Below, one piece after another: positions 29,101-36,461 of a stretch of 41,924 nt of DNA. The DNA is from Prosthecobacter sp. (lineage in GTDB: Bacteria; Verrucomicrobiota; Verrucomicrobiia; Verrucomicrobiales; Verrucomicrobiaceae): positions 1 through 41,924 of the forward strand of contig NZ_JAXMIH010000027.1 of the NCBI RefSeq assembly GCF_034366625.1. The letters run 5' to 3'. The notes beneath the pieces were generated by a model, which was not told the DNA's origin, made no database searches, and worked only from the letters and a program-made list of their open reading frames with translations. The translations under genes were made by a program, and so were the position numbers. Each line of letters starts with the position of its first letter. Position 1 is the first letter of the stretch.

Positions 29101-29755
29101 GGAAGTCTGCCTCGACATCGACAACACTCGCGATCTCAAAAACGCCATCCACATGGGCAAACCGCATCGCTCATGGATGCTCACCAGCACCAGCAACGAG
29201 CGCGACCGCCCCAGCCTCGCCCTGCCAAGAATCCAGGCCGTCACCGACGTGCTCGGAGCCTTCGGCTGGCGCGGCAGCCGCCAAGACCCCATCAGCAAAC
29301 GCGATGCCGACCCGAACGTCCTCCAGCCCGCAATCCTCAGCAACGGCACCCTCGGAGTCTGGCTCACGCGCTTGAGCGACGACCACGGTGTCACCGACAT
29401 CGCAGTGAAAGCACGGTCAGTGGATGAACTCATCGACACCCTGTTCTTGAAGCTCCTCACCCGCAAGCCCACCGCCCAGGAACGCGAACTCTACATCCAG
29501 CACCTCAGCACCGACTTCGACACCCGTCATTCCAAGCCCCAGGCCCCAAGCTCCAAGCCAACACGCTCGCGTGAGAAGTACGTCAGTTGGTCCAACCACC
29601 TCGACGGCGAAGCCACCACCGTCCGCATGGCCCAGGAAACCGCCGCCCGCCAAGGCGATCCTCCCACCGAAAAACTCGACGCTCAATGGCGCACCCGCAT
29701 GGAAGACGTCCTCTGGGCCATGCTGAATGCTCCCGAGTGGGCCTTCAGCCCGTAG
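26111..29755 (+). CDS. PSD1 (DUF1553) / PSCyt2 (DUF1549) / cytochrome c domain protein with LamG-like N-terminus
   Basis: A 1214-residue exported protein. A signal peptide (about 1-21) is followed by a LamG/concanavalin-like domain (about 38-258: AIRFIGDGKKALKVADS, ITLEAWVKAPG, GWHHIAVTYTFG, GWLDEVAIYRGA). A PSCyt1 heme domain (about 545-640) has CNECH at 560-564, then VMPPKGKPLTKDEI and LTTWIKEGAHWP. PSCyt2/DUF1549 (about 650-850) contains RVTIDTIGVVPTLAEIEAF and a second CxxCH (CARCH, 792-796). PSD1/DUF1553 lies at about 890-1210 (ANRIWSRFMGRGIVEPVEDW). These multidomain proteins are typical of Planctomycetes and Verrucomicrobia; a role in extracellular or periplasmic polymer breakdown is proposed, not proven. 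The usual partner, a DUF1501 gene, lies 1.5 kb downstream across one opposed gene. Confidence 0.93.
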   Translation: MTRQSFTLFLLSLAFAPSAFTQNDSNAGNDISDKVVAKPVMQWSFADATEPGPRAPTYPGFAKDNTAIRFIGDGKKALKVADSEELRFGLNETITLEAWVKAPGASGTPYIIGKGRLGTKEFGAENQNYALRLQTAKGGAQIGFLFHSADVPGKKGDWHRWWSKDTMPLQGWHHIAVTYTFGKLKSIKGFIDGQPTDGVWDMGGETDRAPVTDGDALMIGSGSTLASSHSLNGWLDEVAIYRGAIDTDALKAKYQFVPPPPPIAKKQVPAGRVLVQLAEEGMPDSNAWPSEPPKVAETYTEDVLGFLDVPQKYVDTGVRGERHVPFLLRAAASVTFPKGKHRLLLRARGATNLYIDGKTILTTPFPPSDSDGHHLVADQKDYLDLGTDFRFAPPGNRESWCEFEGTGKPQFIVLETVVGSFAGKSMRRPELGETVVAWSKQGTETWQLVTAGKREVAYNDAGWAEYEKERTAHYDVVNAKKRAELRAKSDPYWAKRREATKAWFAKAEPVKVPELPKNFPASNEIDHFIAARIDGVKEQDSHKGSIDYFKDVMPILEAKCNECHRGAKAKGGLHLDSLTDALKGGKSDGAAVEPGKPDHSAIIARITSDDEDEVMPPKGKPLTKDEIALLTTWIKEGAHWPDIRADHLTLTPLTDDLNFLRRVTIDTIGVVPTLAEIEAFQKNPDRKAAIDRLLNDPRWADNWMGYWQDVLAENPNILNPTLNNTGPFRWWLYESLKDNKPMDFFVTELLRMKGSERLGGPAGFGTASQNDVPMAAKGTIVSTAFLGVEMKCARCHDSPTGKSLQQDLFELAAMLGTKEIEVPKTSSVPMDKIHAGGRKPLIQVTLMPGTKVQPKWPFAEFCDESAGKLAEDPKDTRDVLAAMITAPQNERFAQVTANRIWSRFMGRGIVEPVEDWEKGKPTHPELIQWLGREFVRGGYDVKNLARLILNSHAYQRATDPELKQTSPLYTSPAPRRLQAEQIVDSLFAATGKPFHTEEVCLDIDNTRDLKNAIHMGKPHRSWMLTSTSNERDRPSLALPRIQAVTDVLGAFGWRGSRQDPISKRDADPNVLQPAILSNGTLGVWLTRLSDDHGVTDIAVKARSVDELIDTLFLKLLTRKPTAQERELYIQHLSTDFDTRHSKPQAPSSKPTRSREKYVSWSNHLDGEATTVRMAQETAARQGDPPTEKLDAQWRTRMEDVLWAMLNAPEWAFSP
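29531..29560. repeat. In-frame short-repeat segment inside the PSD1 gene
   Basis: A ccaagc-type run (tccaagccccaggccccaag followed by ctccaagcca) encodes SKPQAPSSKP within the DUF1553 part. The piece ccccaagctccaagcca matches 14 of 17 bases with 22735-22751 in the type IIL gene and is read in the same frame there (SSKP followed by V-R, here T-R). Confidence 0.5.
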
Positions 29756-29828
29756 TTTTGCCAATGTGAGAAACGGATGCTGCTAATGGTGCATGGCCGT
29801 GCGGCTCCATGATTTTTCGTGAGAAAAA

Positions 29829-30971
29829 TCACTTCGTTTCCAGCAGCACCACACCGCTGCTCAGACGTGTCAGAGTGAGCGCATCGAGCCACGCTGCAGC
29901 AGTGGCATTGCCGCTGAGATGGGTGTCGAGGAAGGCGAGCATGGCGGGGAAATACCATCGCGAATAGTAGTTCCCGTGATCGGCGATGCCGGTGTCGCTG
30001 AAGTCGGAATGAATGCCTTCATCCAGGGTGAGGTGAGCTTTGTTGCCAGCGGGCATCTCATCATACGGCTGGCGGCGCGTGATCGCCACCGGAGTGCCGG
30101 GTGCGGTGTCGAGCGTGCCGTGCATGGTGAGTGATGGCCGTGTGATCAGATCCCACGACCCGCTGAACAACCCCAGCGTGGTGGCACCCTGCGGTGATAG
30201 CGGCACACCGCACTTCACCCGAGCATCGGGATAACTCACGATGGCAGAGGCCTCGTTATCCGTGATGTGATACTGCGCCCCCAGCACCGCCAGCGTGGTG
30301 AAAGCACCAAAGGAATGCCCGCTATGGGCGATGCGAGCCCCGTCCACACGCCCGGCGAGCAGCGGATGGGTCGGACTGGCGAGCAACACGTCGATGGCAA
30401 ACGTCACATCCAGCGGCCGCGCGACACGGCTCAGAGTGCGGGTGTCGTCGTGCTCGATCATGAGGCAAATATAACCGTGACTGGCCAGATAGGCAGAAAG
30501 CGTGTCAAACGCACCGATCGACCCACTGAGACCATGCGAGAGCACGACGATGGGGAAGGGAGCGCCCCCTTGGCCGATGGCGGGTGCGTAAATCCGCACC
30601 GGCATGGTGTAGCCGCGAGCCGTGTCCACCCAGGACTCATCCGCAAACGGTGCCACCGTGTAGGGGCCAGCAGTCATCTTGTAGCCCGCATCTGGTGGGA
30701 AATCTGTGACACGCCAGAATCGGCGCTCCACCCCGGCTGCTGACTTGATCACCGACTGCACGCCGCCATTTCCCACGGTGACCGCAGGATCGTAGCGCCA
30801 GAGGGTCAGATCATCACTCGCCATGAGCCGCCAGGGATGATTCAGGCTGCTGGCGTAGTTCAGGCCGAACTGCCCAGGAGCAGGCGAGTCCATGGTCAAA
30901 GGAGACTGTGCCGAGACGACGATGGCGTGGACCAGACTGGTAAAAATGAAGACGACAAATGCGTTTCGCAT
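29829..30971 (-). CDS. Secreted alpha/beta hydrolase (PAF-acetylhydrolase / dienelactone hydrolase-like)
   Basis: About 380 residues. Signal peptide MRNAFVVFIFTSLVHAIVVSA; start 30971 is chosen because the open frame upstream to 31088 has no signal character. Residues about 25-90 form a beta-rich segment with a WRVTD ending. The hydrolase core has PFPIVVLSHGLSGS (oxyanion, H146), SGHSFGAFTTLAVL with nucleophile S220, LTMHGTLD for the acid, and a late DEGIHSDFSD for the His. The pattern is that of lipase-like enzymes related to PAF acetylhydrolase. It is convergent with the PSD1 gene and divergent from the DUF1501 gene, so it interrupts what is normally a PSD1-DUF1501 pair. The substrate is unknown. 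Confidence 0.8.
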   Translation of the reverse strand: MRNAFVVFIFTSLVHAIVVSAQSPLTMDSPAPGQFGLNYASSLNHPWRLMASDDLTLWRYDPAVTVGNGGVQSVIKSAAGVERRFWRVTDFPPDAGYKMTAGPYTVAPFADESWVDTARGYTMPVRIYAPAIGQGGAPFPIVVLSHGLSGSIGAFDTLSAYLASHGYICLMIEHDDTRTLSRVARPLDVTFAIDVLLASPTHPLLAGRVDGARIAHSGHSFGAFTTLAVLGAQYHITDNEASAIVSYPDARVKCGVPLSPQGATTLGLFSGSWDLITRPSLTMHGTLDTAPGTPVAITRRQPYDEMPAGNKAHLTLDEGIHSDFSDTGIADHGNYYSRWYFPAMLAFLDTHLSGNATAAAWLDALTLTRLSSGVVLLETK

Positions 30972-31132
30972 ACGGGTTGAACTGTGGATTTGGCGGAGCG
31001 GTTTCAGAGAATCCCCGTTTCTGCTCCCAGGTTCGGAAGGCCTTTGAAAAAGCAAACAAAGCCGGGGCGGCAGTAGGGGCCCGCCCAAAGTTGCACCTAT
31101 CGAGCGTCCACGCTGCTGTTCAGATAGAAAGT

Positions 31133-31177
31133 CCAGAGCTGGTGCCCGGCCTCAAGGTGGAAAACTGGCTGTACTGA
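31133..31177 (+). pseudogene. Remnant of a VapC-type toxin C-terminus
   Basis: A short open piece ends PELVPGLKVENWLY-stop, nearly identical to the end of the intact VapC at 23312-23731 (KVPGLKFENWLE-stop). Nothing upstream in the 153-bp gap resembles the rest of a PIN domain. The stop codon TGA (31175-31177) is also the first base triplet of the shared upstream element. Confidence 0.45.
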
Positions 31178-31200
31178 TCCCCCACGAAAGTGAGGTGCCA
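31175..31200 (+). promoter_or_regulatory. Shared upstream element before the second DUF1501 gene
   Basis: The element tgatccccca-cgaaagtg-aggtgcca has a stem ccccac with gtgagg and loop gaaa. It is the counterpart of 26045-26071. ttgatag follows at 31231-31237, 11 bp before the ATG at 31242, the same spacing as before the PSD1 gene. This similarity also supports the choice of ATG 31242. Confidence 0.55.
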
Positions 31201-31241
31201 TGCGGCGTGAAAAACGGCTCGGATCGGCGTTTGATAGAGTG

Positions 31242-32516
31242 ATGAATCTCATGAACCGCCGCTCCTTCCTCACCCAAGCCGCCGCTTTCGGTGCCGCGCC
31301 TCTTTTCGCGAACAACACGCCCGTCCACACGCCGAAGGGCAAGGCGGAGCATTGCATCTTCATCTGGCTCGGCGGTGGCATGGCGCAGATCGACACCTTT
31401 GATCCGAAGAAGCTCGGGGATAACAAGAGCAAGACGAAAGTCGCCGGTTCCATGTACAAAGCCATCGACACCACTGTGCCGGGCGTGCAGGTGACGGAGC
31501 ATCTGAGCCGCACGGCGAAGGTGATGGAGCATGTGACGGTGATGCGCACGGTGAACCATGCGGTCATCGACGAGCATGCCTTCGCGACGAACATCGTGCA
31601 TACCGGACGCATGATCTCCGGCAATGTGGTCTATCCGAGCATCGGCTCGATCATCGCGCATGAGCGGGGCGCGGCCAATCCTGAGGTGCCGCCGTATATT
31701 TTGATCGGCTATCCGAATGTGAGCCGTGGGCCGGGTTTTCTCGGGGCGAAGTCGGGCTATGTCTATCTCACCGACACCAACACCGGCCCCTCCGGCTTCA
31801 CCCGCCCCGACTTTGTCGATGAAAGTCGCGCTAGTACTCGCGCGAAACTGCTACAGCCGCTGATGGAGCGCTCGCCGAAGGATTCGGCCATTGCCGACTA
31901 CCAGACCGCGCAAGCGCAGGCCTTGAAGCTCTCCGGGCCGCAGTTCATGAAGCATTTCAATCTCAAGCAGGAGTCCGCAGACCTGCGCAACGACTACGGC
32001 GGCGAGTTCGGCCAGCGTTGCTTGCTCGCGCGTCGTCTGGTCCAAGCCGGTGTACGTTTCATCGAAGTCTCGCACAACCTCAACTTCATGAACGGCACGG
32101 GCTGGGACATTCACAATGAAGGCAGCGCCAATCAGCATCTGCTCATCCAGGAACTCGACACCGCGCTCGCCGCGTTGATTCGCGATTTGAAGACCCAGAA
32201 GCTCCTCGACAAGACCCTCATCGTTGTCGGCACCGAATTCGGCCGCCCACCAGAATTCGACGGACGCGGCGGACGCGGTCATCAGGGCACCACGTTCTCG
32301 ATGGTGCTCGCCGGTGGTGGTCTGAAGCATTGCGGCGCGTATGGCGTCTCCGACGAACTGGCGAAGAAACCTGTCGTGAACCCCGTGCCGCTTGTTGATT
32401 TCCACGCGACGGTTCACGCCGCAATGGGCATCGATCCGAACAAGGAACTCATGGACGGCTCACGCCCTGTGCCGCTGACGGACGGTGGCAAGGCGGTGAC
32501 AGCGCTGTTTGGGTGA
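31242..32516 (+). CDS. DUF1501 family protein (second copy)
   Basis: About 424 residues from ATG 31242 (another ATG three codons on; the open frame begins at 31200). The leader [18 protein letters not shown] looks like a Tat-type signal. Then comes the DUF1501 body: [104 protein letters not shown]. It is the likely functional partner of the PSD1 gene (shared upstream element) and is followed by a DUF1080 gene on the same strand. The enzyme class is a sulfatase-like fold; catalytic activity is not proven for the family. Confidence 0.9.
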   Translation: MNLMNRRSFLTQAAAFGAAPLFANNTPVHTPKGKAEHCIFIWLGGGMAQIDTFDPKKLGDNKSKTKVAGSMYKAIDTTVPGVQVTEHLSRTAKVMEHVTVMRTVNHAVIDEHAFATNIVHTGRMISGNVVYPSIGSIIAHERGAANPEVPPYILIGYPNVSRGPGFLGAKSGYVYLTDTNTGPSGFTRPDFVDESRASTRAKLLQPLMERSPKDSAIADYQTAQAQALKLSGPQFMKHFNLKQESADLRNDYGGEFGQRCLLARRLVQAGVRFIEVSHNLNFMNGTGWDIHNEGSANQHLLIQELDTALAALIRDLKTQKLLDKTLIVVGTEFGRPPEFDGRGGRGHQGTTFSMVLAGGGLKHCGAYGVSDELAKKPVVNPVPLVDFHATVHAAMGIDPNKELMDGSRPVPLTDGGKAVTALFG

Positions 32517-32545
32517 TCAAGCAGAGAGTCAAGCAGTCAAGATTC

Positions 32546-32584
32546 GTCAAGGAGGTCAGGACAGCGACACTTGACCACCTTGAC
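32546..32584 (+). terminator. Hairpin between the DUF1501 and DUF1080 genes
   Basis: Arms gtcaaggaggtcagg (32546-32560) and cttgaccaccttgac (32570-32584) are inverted copies, 13 of 15 matching, with a 9-nt loop. Further gtcaag and cttgac copies flank it (32528-32540, 32586-32605). No U-run follows, so termination is only inferred; it could instead be a repeat element that sets the ratio of the two genes. Confidence 0.45.
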
Positions 32585-32629
32585 ACTTTGACTGCGAAGC
32601 CTTGACCTTCGGCAGCGTACTCTTGCCGC

Positions 32630-33829
32630 ATGAAACCAACCTCGCTCCTCTGCGCCTTCGCACTTTCCACCGCGCTCACCTTCACCCACGCCGCCGATGA
32701 CGAGGGCTTCGTTCCGATGTTCAACGGCAAGGATCTCAGCGGCTGGGTGAATGCGAACTGCGCTCCCGAAACCTGGAGCATCAAGGACGGCGTTGTGCGC
32801 TGCACCGGCATCCCCACCGGAGCCATGCGCACCGAGAAGCAGTATGAGAACTTCATCATGGAGTGCGAGTGGCGGCACCTCACCAGCGGCGGGAATTCCG
32901 GCGTCTTCATCTGGGGCAGCCCCATCTCCGCTCCCGGCGTACCCTTCCTGCGCGGCATTGAGGTTCAGGTGCTCGAGAACGGCTACATGAAGAAGGCCGA
33001 TCCCACCAAGCCACGCTGGTTCACCACGCATGGCGATGTCTTTCCCATCCACGGTGCCACCATGGAGCCGCATGGCGACCACAACGGCCAGCGCAGCTTC
33101 CCCAGCGAGGAACGCAGCAAACCCTCGCCCGAATGGAACCACTACCGCATCACCGGCAACAACGGCACGCTCACACTCGCCGTGAATGGCAAGGTCGTCT
33201 CCGGCGGCGACAAATGCTTTTGGCGCAAAGGCTACCTCGCCCTCGAATCCGAAGGCGCACCCGTCGAGTTCCGCAACGTCCGCATCAAAGAACTGCCCAG
33301 CACTGGCGCCACCGCCGCCGATTCCGCACCGCTCGATCAAGGCTGGAAGCATCTCTACAACGGTCTCGATTTCCGCGGCTGGAAAATGCCCGCCGATGCC
33401 GAATCGCGATGGAAAACCTCCAACTGGAATCTCCAACTCGTCACCACCGACGGCCAGGAAGGCACTCCGCTCTGGAGTGAAGCCGAAATCGCCAACGGCG
33501 AATTCATCGCCGACTTCCAGATTCTCAAATCCGCCAATTTGAACACGCCTTACACCGGCTTCTGCGTCCGAGGCGAAAAGAATCCCGCCGTCCTCATCGG
33601 CACCGGCAAAGCCCCCATCGTCTTCGGCCCCGACAAAGTGAAACTCGGCAAATGGTACCGCCTCCGCCTCAAACTCGACGGCAAACAGGCCACCGCCACC
33701 CTCACCGAGACCCAAGACGCCAGCCCTCAAGTGCTCGAAGCCACGCTCGAAGGCCAAGCCAAAGGCCCCATCGGCATCGCCGACTTCGGCACGCCCGTGA
33801 CCTTCGCGAATTTCTTCATTCGCGAATAG
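32630..33829 (+). CDS. DUF1080 family protein (3-keto-disaccharide hydrolase-like), secreted
   Basis: A 399-residue protein with signal peptide MKPTSLLCAFALSTALTFTHA. It has two jelly-roll DUF1080 modules in tandem: the first (about 25-220) has FVPMFNGKDLSGWVN, SGGNSGVFIWG and IEVQVLENGY, and the second (about 232-399) restarts with WKHLYNGLDFRGWKMP and ends GIADFGTPVTFANFFIRE. The first is the canonical fold with the concanavalin-like glucanase pattern; the second is shorter. Relatives occur with PSD1/DUF1501 genes and are annotated as 3-keto-disaccharide hydrolases acting on sugar derivatives outside the cell. It sits 113 bp downstream of the DUF1501 gene on the same strand. Confidence 0.9.
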   Translation: MKPTSLLCAFALSTALTFTHAADDEGFVPMFNGKDLSGWVNANCAPETWSIKDGVVRCTGIPTGAMRTEKQYENFIMECEWRHLTSGGNSGVFIWGSPISAPGVPFLRGIEVQVLENGYMKKADPTKPRWFTTHGDVFPIHGATMEPHGDHNGQRSFPSEERSKPSPEWNHYRITGNNGTLTLAVNGKVVSGGDKCFWRKGYLALESEGAPVEFRNVRIKELPSTGATAADSAPLDQGWKHLYNGLDFRGWKMPADAESRWKTSNWNLQLVTTDGQEGTPLWSEAEIANGEFIADFQILKSANLNTPYTGFCVRGEKNPAVLIGTGKAPIVFGPDKVKLGKWYRLRLKLDGKQATATLTETQDASPQVLEATLEGQAKGPIGIADFGTPVTFANFFIRE

Positions 33830-33841
33830 CAGCCTGGGAGC

Positions 33842-33859
33842 GCGGCTCTCCGAAGCCGC
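33842..33859 (+). repeat. Hairpin with CTCCGA loop after the DUF1080 gene (copy 2)
   Basis: The stem gcggct/agccgc (33842-33847 with 33854-33859) encloses the loop ctccga. Copy 1 at 22959-22976 has stem gcgggc/gcccgc and the same loop and shares the flanking ggagc. The two stem changes are compensated in both arms. It lies 12 bp after the stop. A second small stem (gaagc/gcttc, about 33861-33876) follows. Confidence 0.6.
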
Positions 33860-33942
33860 AGAAGCAGCGCGGCTTCACGAGGATTCAATCACACATTCTT
33901 CGATGACCTGCTTCGGACTGGCTGCCCGTGATCCTTGAGTAA

Positions 33943-36366
33943 TCAAACCGCCGCTTCACACTCCCGCAACACTTCCTGGGCAGCGACGAAGGCGGAATGG
34001 CCAAGCTTTGTAAAAATATTCACCGCACATTGGGCATACGTGAGAGCCTCAGACTTGCGGCCTTGACGAGCAAGGGCTAGGGCGAGGCGGGCGCTATCTG
34101 TGGCGATCAGTTCCAAGCGACCAACTTTTTCTGCCAAGGTCAGGGCCTCACGAGCCAAGGTTTCTGCGCCAATCCAATCCTCGCGAACTAGTGCCAATTC
34201 GGCCAGATTGCCGGTGTAAGTAACGATGCCTTCAGGATGTTTGATGGCTCGGGCGATGCTCAAAGCTTCACTGTAGTCGCGCTCTGCAGAGGAGAAATCA
34301 CCGGAATGTTGCTCGGCCCCAGCGAGCCAGTTCAGTTCGGCAGCGATATCGATAAACTCACCGCCCGAGGCTTTACGAAGCTCTACGGATTCACGATGAG
34401 CCACGATGGCCGCTGAGTAATTCTTCGCCAAACAGTGTCCACAGCCGCGCAATTGAATGGCAGCGGCCTGCTCATAGACACCGGCGGGAGCTTTAAGCCA
34501 GTAGGCCGCAGCGCGGTCGGCGCAGATGAGCACTTCTGCGGGCTCGCCGCGCAAGTGATGGATAGAGCCGGTATCATAAGCCCTCCAACCGGCCTTCAAA
34601 AAATCCGCCGCCGCTACAGCTCTGACTTCGGCGTCATGTGTAAGAGAGAACCAGTCATCCCAATGGCCCTTAAAATTGAAAAAGCCATGGAGCGCATCAC
34701 AAACGATCTGAAGTCGATCATTCGGCCCGGCGAGAAATAGCCGCAAGGCGGGTGCAATGATTGACCAAGTCGCATCGAGTGCCTCAAAGTGACCGTTATC
34801 GCGACCGCCATTCTTGACAATGAGCGCATAGGAATGCTGCTCCAAACGGCTGCCGATTTCATTCACAACTTCGGGTCGGGACTTGCGTAAGAAGTCAGCA
34901 ACCATCGGCACAAGAGTATATTCTTTCCCCTCCGGGTCGGAAACGACAAGGGAGCGGTTGGTAAGGAGTTTGAGGCGTCGATGTGCGTGCTCCAAAACTA
35001 CGCCGCTGATCTCCGCAACCACCTTTACAGGAATGGATTGGCTGGGAAACGTGAGGGAGGCTAGAATCTTAACGTCTGCACCAGTGAGGCTAGATAGCAG
35101 ATCGCCGAAAACAAAACTCAAGGCGTCATTTCCATCTGGACAACTACGAAGGTGGGCAAGTGCATCAGCAAGGCAGGTGCAGTGGCCGCTACCGACCTGA
35201 CCAGCCACCCAACGCATCAGAAGCGGTCTTCCGCCGGTCTTCTCATAAAGATTAATGCGCTCTTCCTTGGTGGATTGTGCGAACGATTTGTTGTGTTTAG
35301 CGATCTCGTCGAAGAGCTTTAGCGCAGAGACTTGATCCAGTTCATGCAGTTTGATGGCCTGCAGTTTGTTCCCGAAAAATATGCGACTCGTGAGAATGGC
35401 TTTGCAGCCACTAGGCAGATACTCCAAGAAGGTGAAAAGCTGATCCTGTTCGGCTTCAGACAGAGTTTCGAGATTGTCCAACACCAGAAACACCTGTTGT
35501 CCACGGAGTGCTTCCTTAACCAGCTTCGCGCGTTCATTCTCAGGGGACTTTGTGATGTCGTTCTGTCCGAGTTCATGAGCGATGATATTGAGCATTTCCA
35601 GCCATGTCGAGAGCGCGAAGCCATCCAGCTTCCGTTCCTTATGATCATCCATCTCCCTCTGCTTCACGGAGACAAAGATGATCTTCTTGAATTGCGTAGC
35701 CGGGAAGTTGTAGGCCACACTGACTGCCAGCGAGGTCTTACCCATTCCACCTTCACCGTCAATCAGGGTTCCCCAGGTATGCGAGTCAGGGGCAATAGCC
35801 GCACGAATGTCAGCGATCTCCTTTTCACGCCCGAAGAAGGGCTGCAAAGAAGGGAGGTTATTCGTTGGAGTGCCGGGGAAGATCGGAGGTGTTGCAATGG
35901 GCTTGCTGATGCTGGGCGGATGAGGAGGAGATGCTGGCTTAGCGCGCGCCGCCTTGAGCCGTTCGAGAAGAATTGAAATTGCAGCATCTGCCTGCTTGCC
36001 CACAAGATCAATATAGGTGCGCCCGTCGAGAAGCCCGGAAGGCTTGCAATCCACGACACGCACCAAGACAAGACGACCCAACTTGCCAACAGGATCACTT
36101 TTGAATGCGGAGAGCCATTCGGCTTCGCAGTAGTCCGAAAGCATGTATTCCGGTGATAACACACACAGGACGCGAGCGCTCTGCTGGAGCGCGTGGTGCA
36201 TATCAGCGGGAAAAACGCCTCCCGCCTTAAAATCCCATGCCTGGATGATGGTCGTGTAACCTACAGCCTCTAAATGCCATGCGATCCACTCAGCCCATGC
36301 TTGATCAACCCCCGTGTAGCTGATGAAGAAGTCGTATGAGGCAGGAGATGACGAATCGGATGCCAT
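33943..36366 (-). CDS. TIR - NB-ARC - TPR protein, candidate immune sensor
   Basis: An 807-residue protein. The TIR domain (about 10-135) opens YDFFISYTGVDQAWAEWIAW, and SPEYMLSDYCEAEW carries the candidate catalytic Glu (E81 or E83) of TIR NADases. A proline-rich linker (140-175) leads to an NB-ARC-like STAND ATPase: Walker A DGEGGMGKTSLA (203-214), Walker B QVFLVLDNLE (291-300), sensor ILTSR (324-328) and GGRPLLM (378-384). A winged-helix region follows (about 430-520). The C-terminal third (about 600-800) is repeats of TPR type (SAERDYSEALSIARAIKHP, GAETLAREALTLAEKVG). Related proteins sense infection and act as TIR effectors that deplete NAD+. It starts at 36366, 95 bp after the prolyl oligopeptidase gene on the same strand, and looks like a single-gene system. 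Confidence 0.9.
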   Translation of the reverse strand: MASDSSSPASYDFFISYTGVDQAWAEWIAWHLEAVGYTTIIQAWDFKAGGVFPADMHHALQQSARVLCVLSPEYMLSDYCEAEWLSAFKSDPVGKLGRLVLVRVVDCKPSGLLDGRTYIDLVGKQADAAISILLERLKAARAKPASPPHPPSISKPIATPPIFPGTPTNNLPSLQPFFGREKEIADIRAAIAPDSHTWGTLIDGEGGMGKTSLAVSVAYNFPATQFKKIIFVSVKQREMDDHKERKLDGFALSTWLEMLNIIAHELGQNDITKSPENERAKLVKEALRGQQVFLVLDNLETLSEAEQDQLFTFLEYLPSGCKAILTSRIFFGNKLQAIKLHELDQVSALKLFDEIAKHNKSFAQSTKEERINLYEKTGGRPLLMRWVAGQVGSGHCTCLADALAHLRSCPDGNDALSFVFGDLLSSLTGADVKILASLTFPSQSIPVKVVAEISGVVLEHAHRRLKLLTNRSLVVSDPEGKEYTLVPMVADFLRKSRPEVVNEIGSRLEQHSYALIVKNGGRDNGHFEALDATWSIIAPALRLFLAGPNDRLQIVCDALHGFFNFKGHWDDWFSLTHDAEVRAVAAADFLKAGWRAYDTGSIHHLRGEPAEVLICADRAAAYWLKAPAGVYEQAAAIQLRGCGHCLAKNYSAAIVAHRESVELRKASGGEFIDIAAELNWLAGAEQHSGDFSSAERDYSEALSIARAIKHPEGIVTYTGNLAELALVREDWIGAETLAREALTLAEKVGRLELIATDSARLALALARQGRKSEALTYAQCAVNIFTKLGHSAFVAAQEVLRECEAAV

Positions 36367-36461
36367 GGCAGAATGTAAGCTGGCACATAAGCCGGAGCCT
36401 TGTCGGTTTGACCAGTGGAAAATTTAAAGAGCAATTAGGAAATCTAAAGGCTTTCGCCTCA

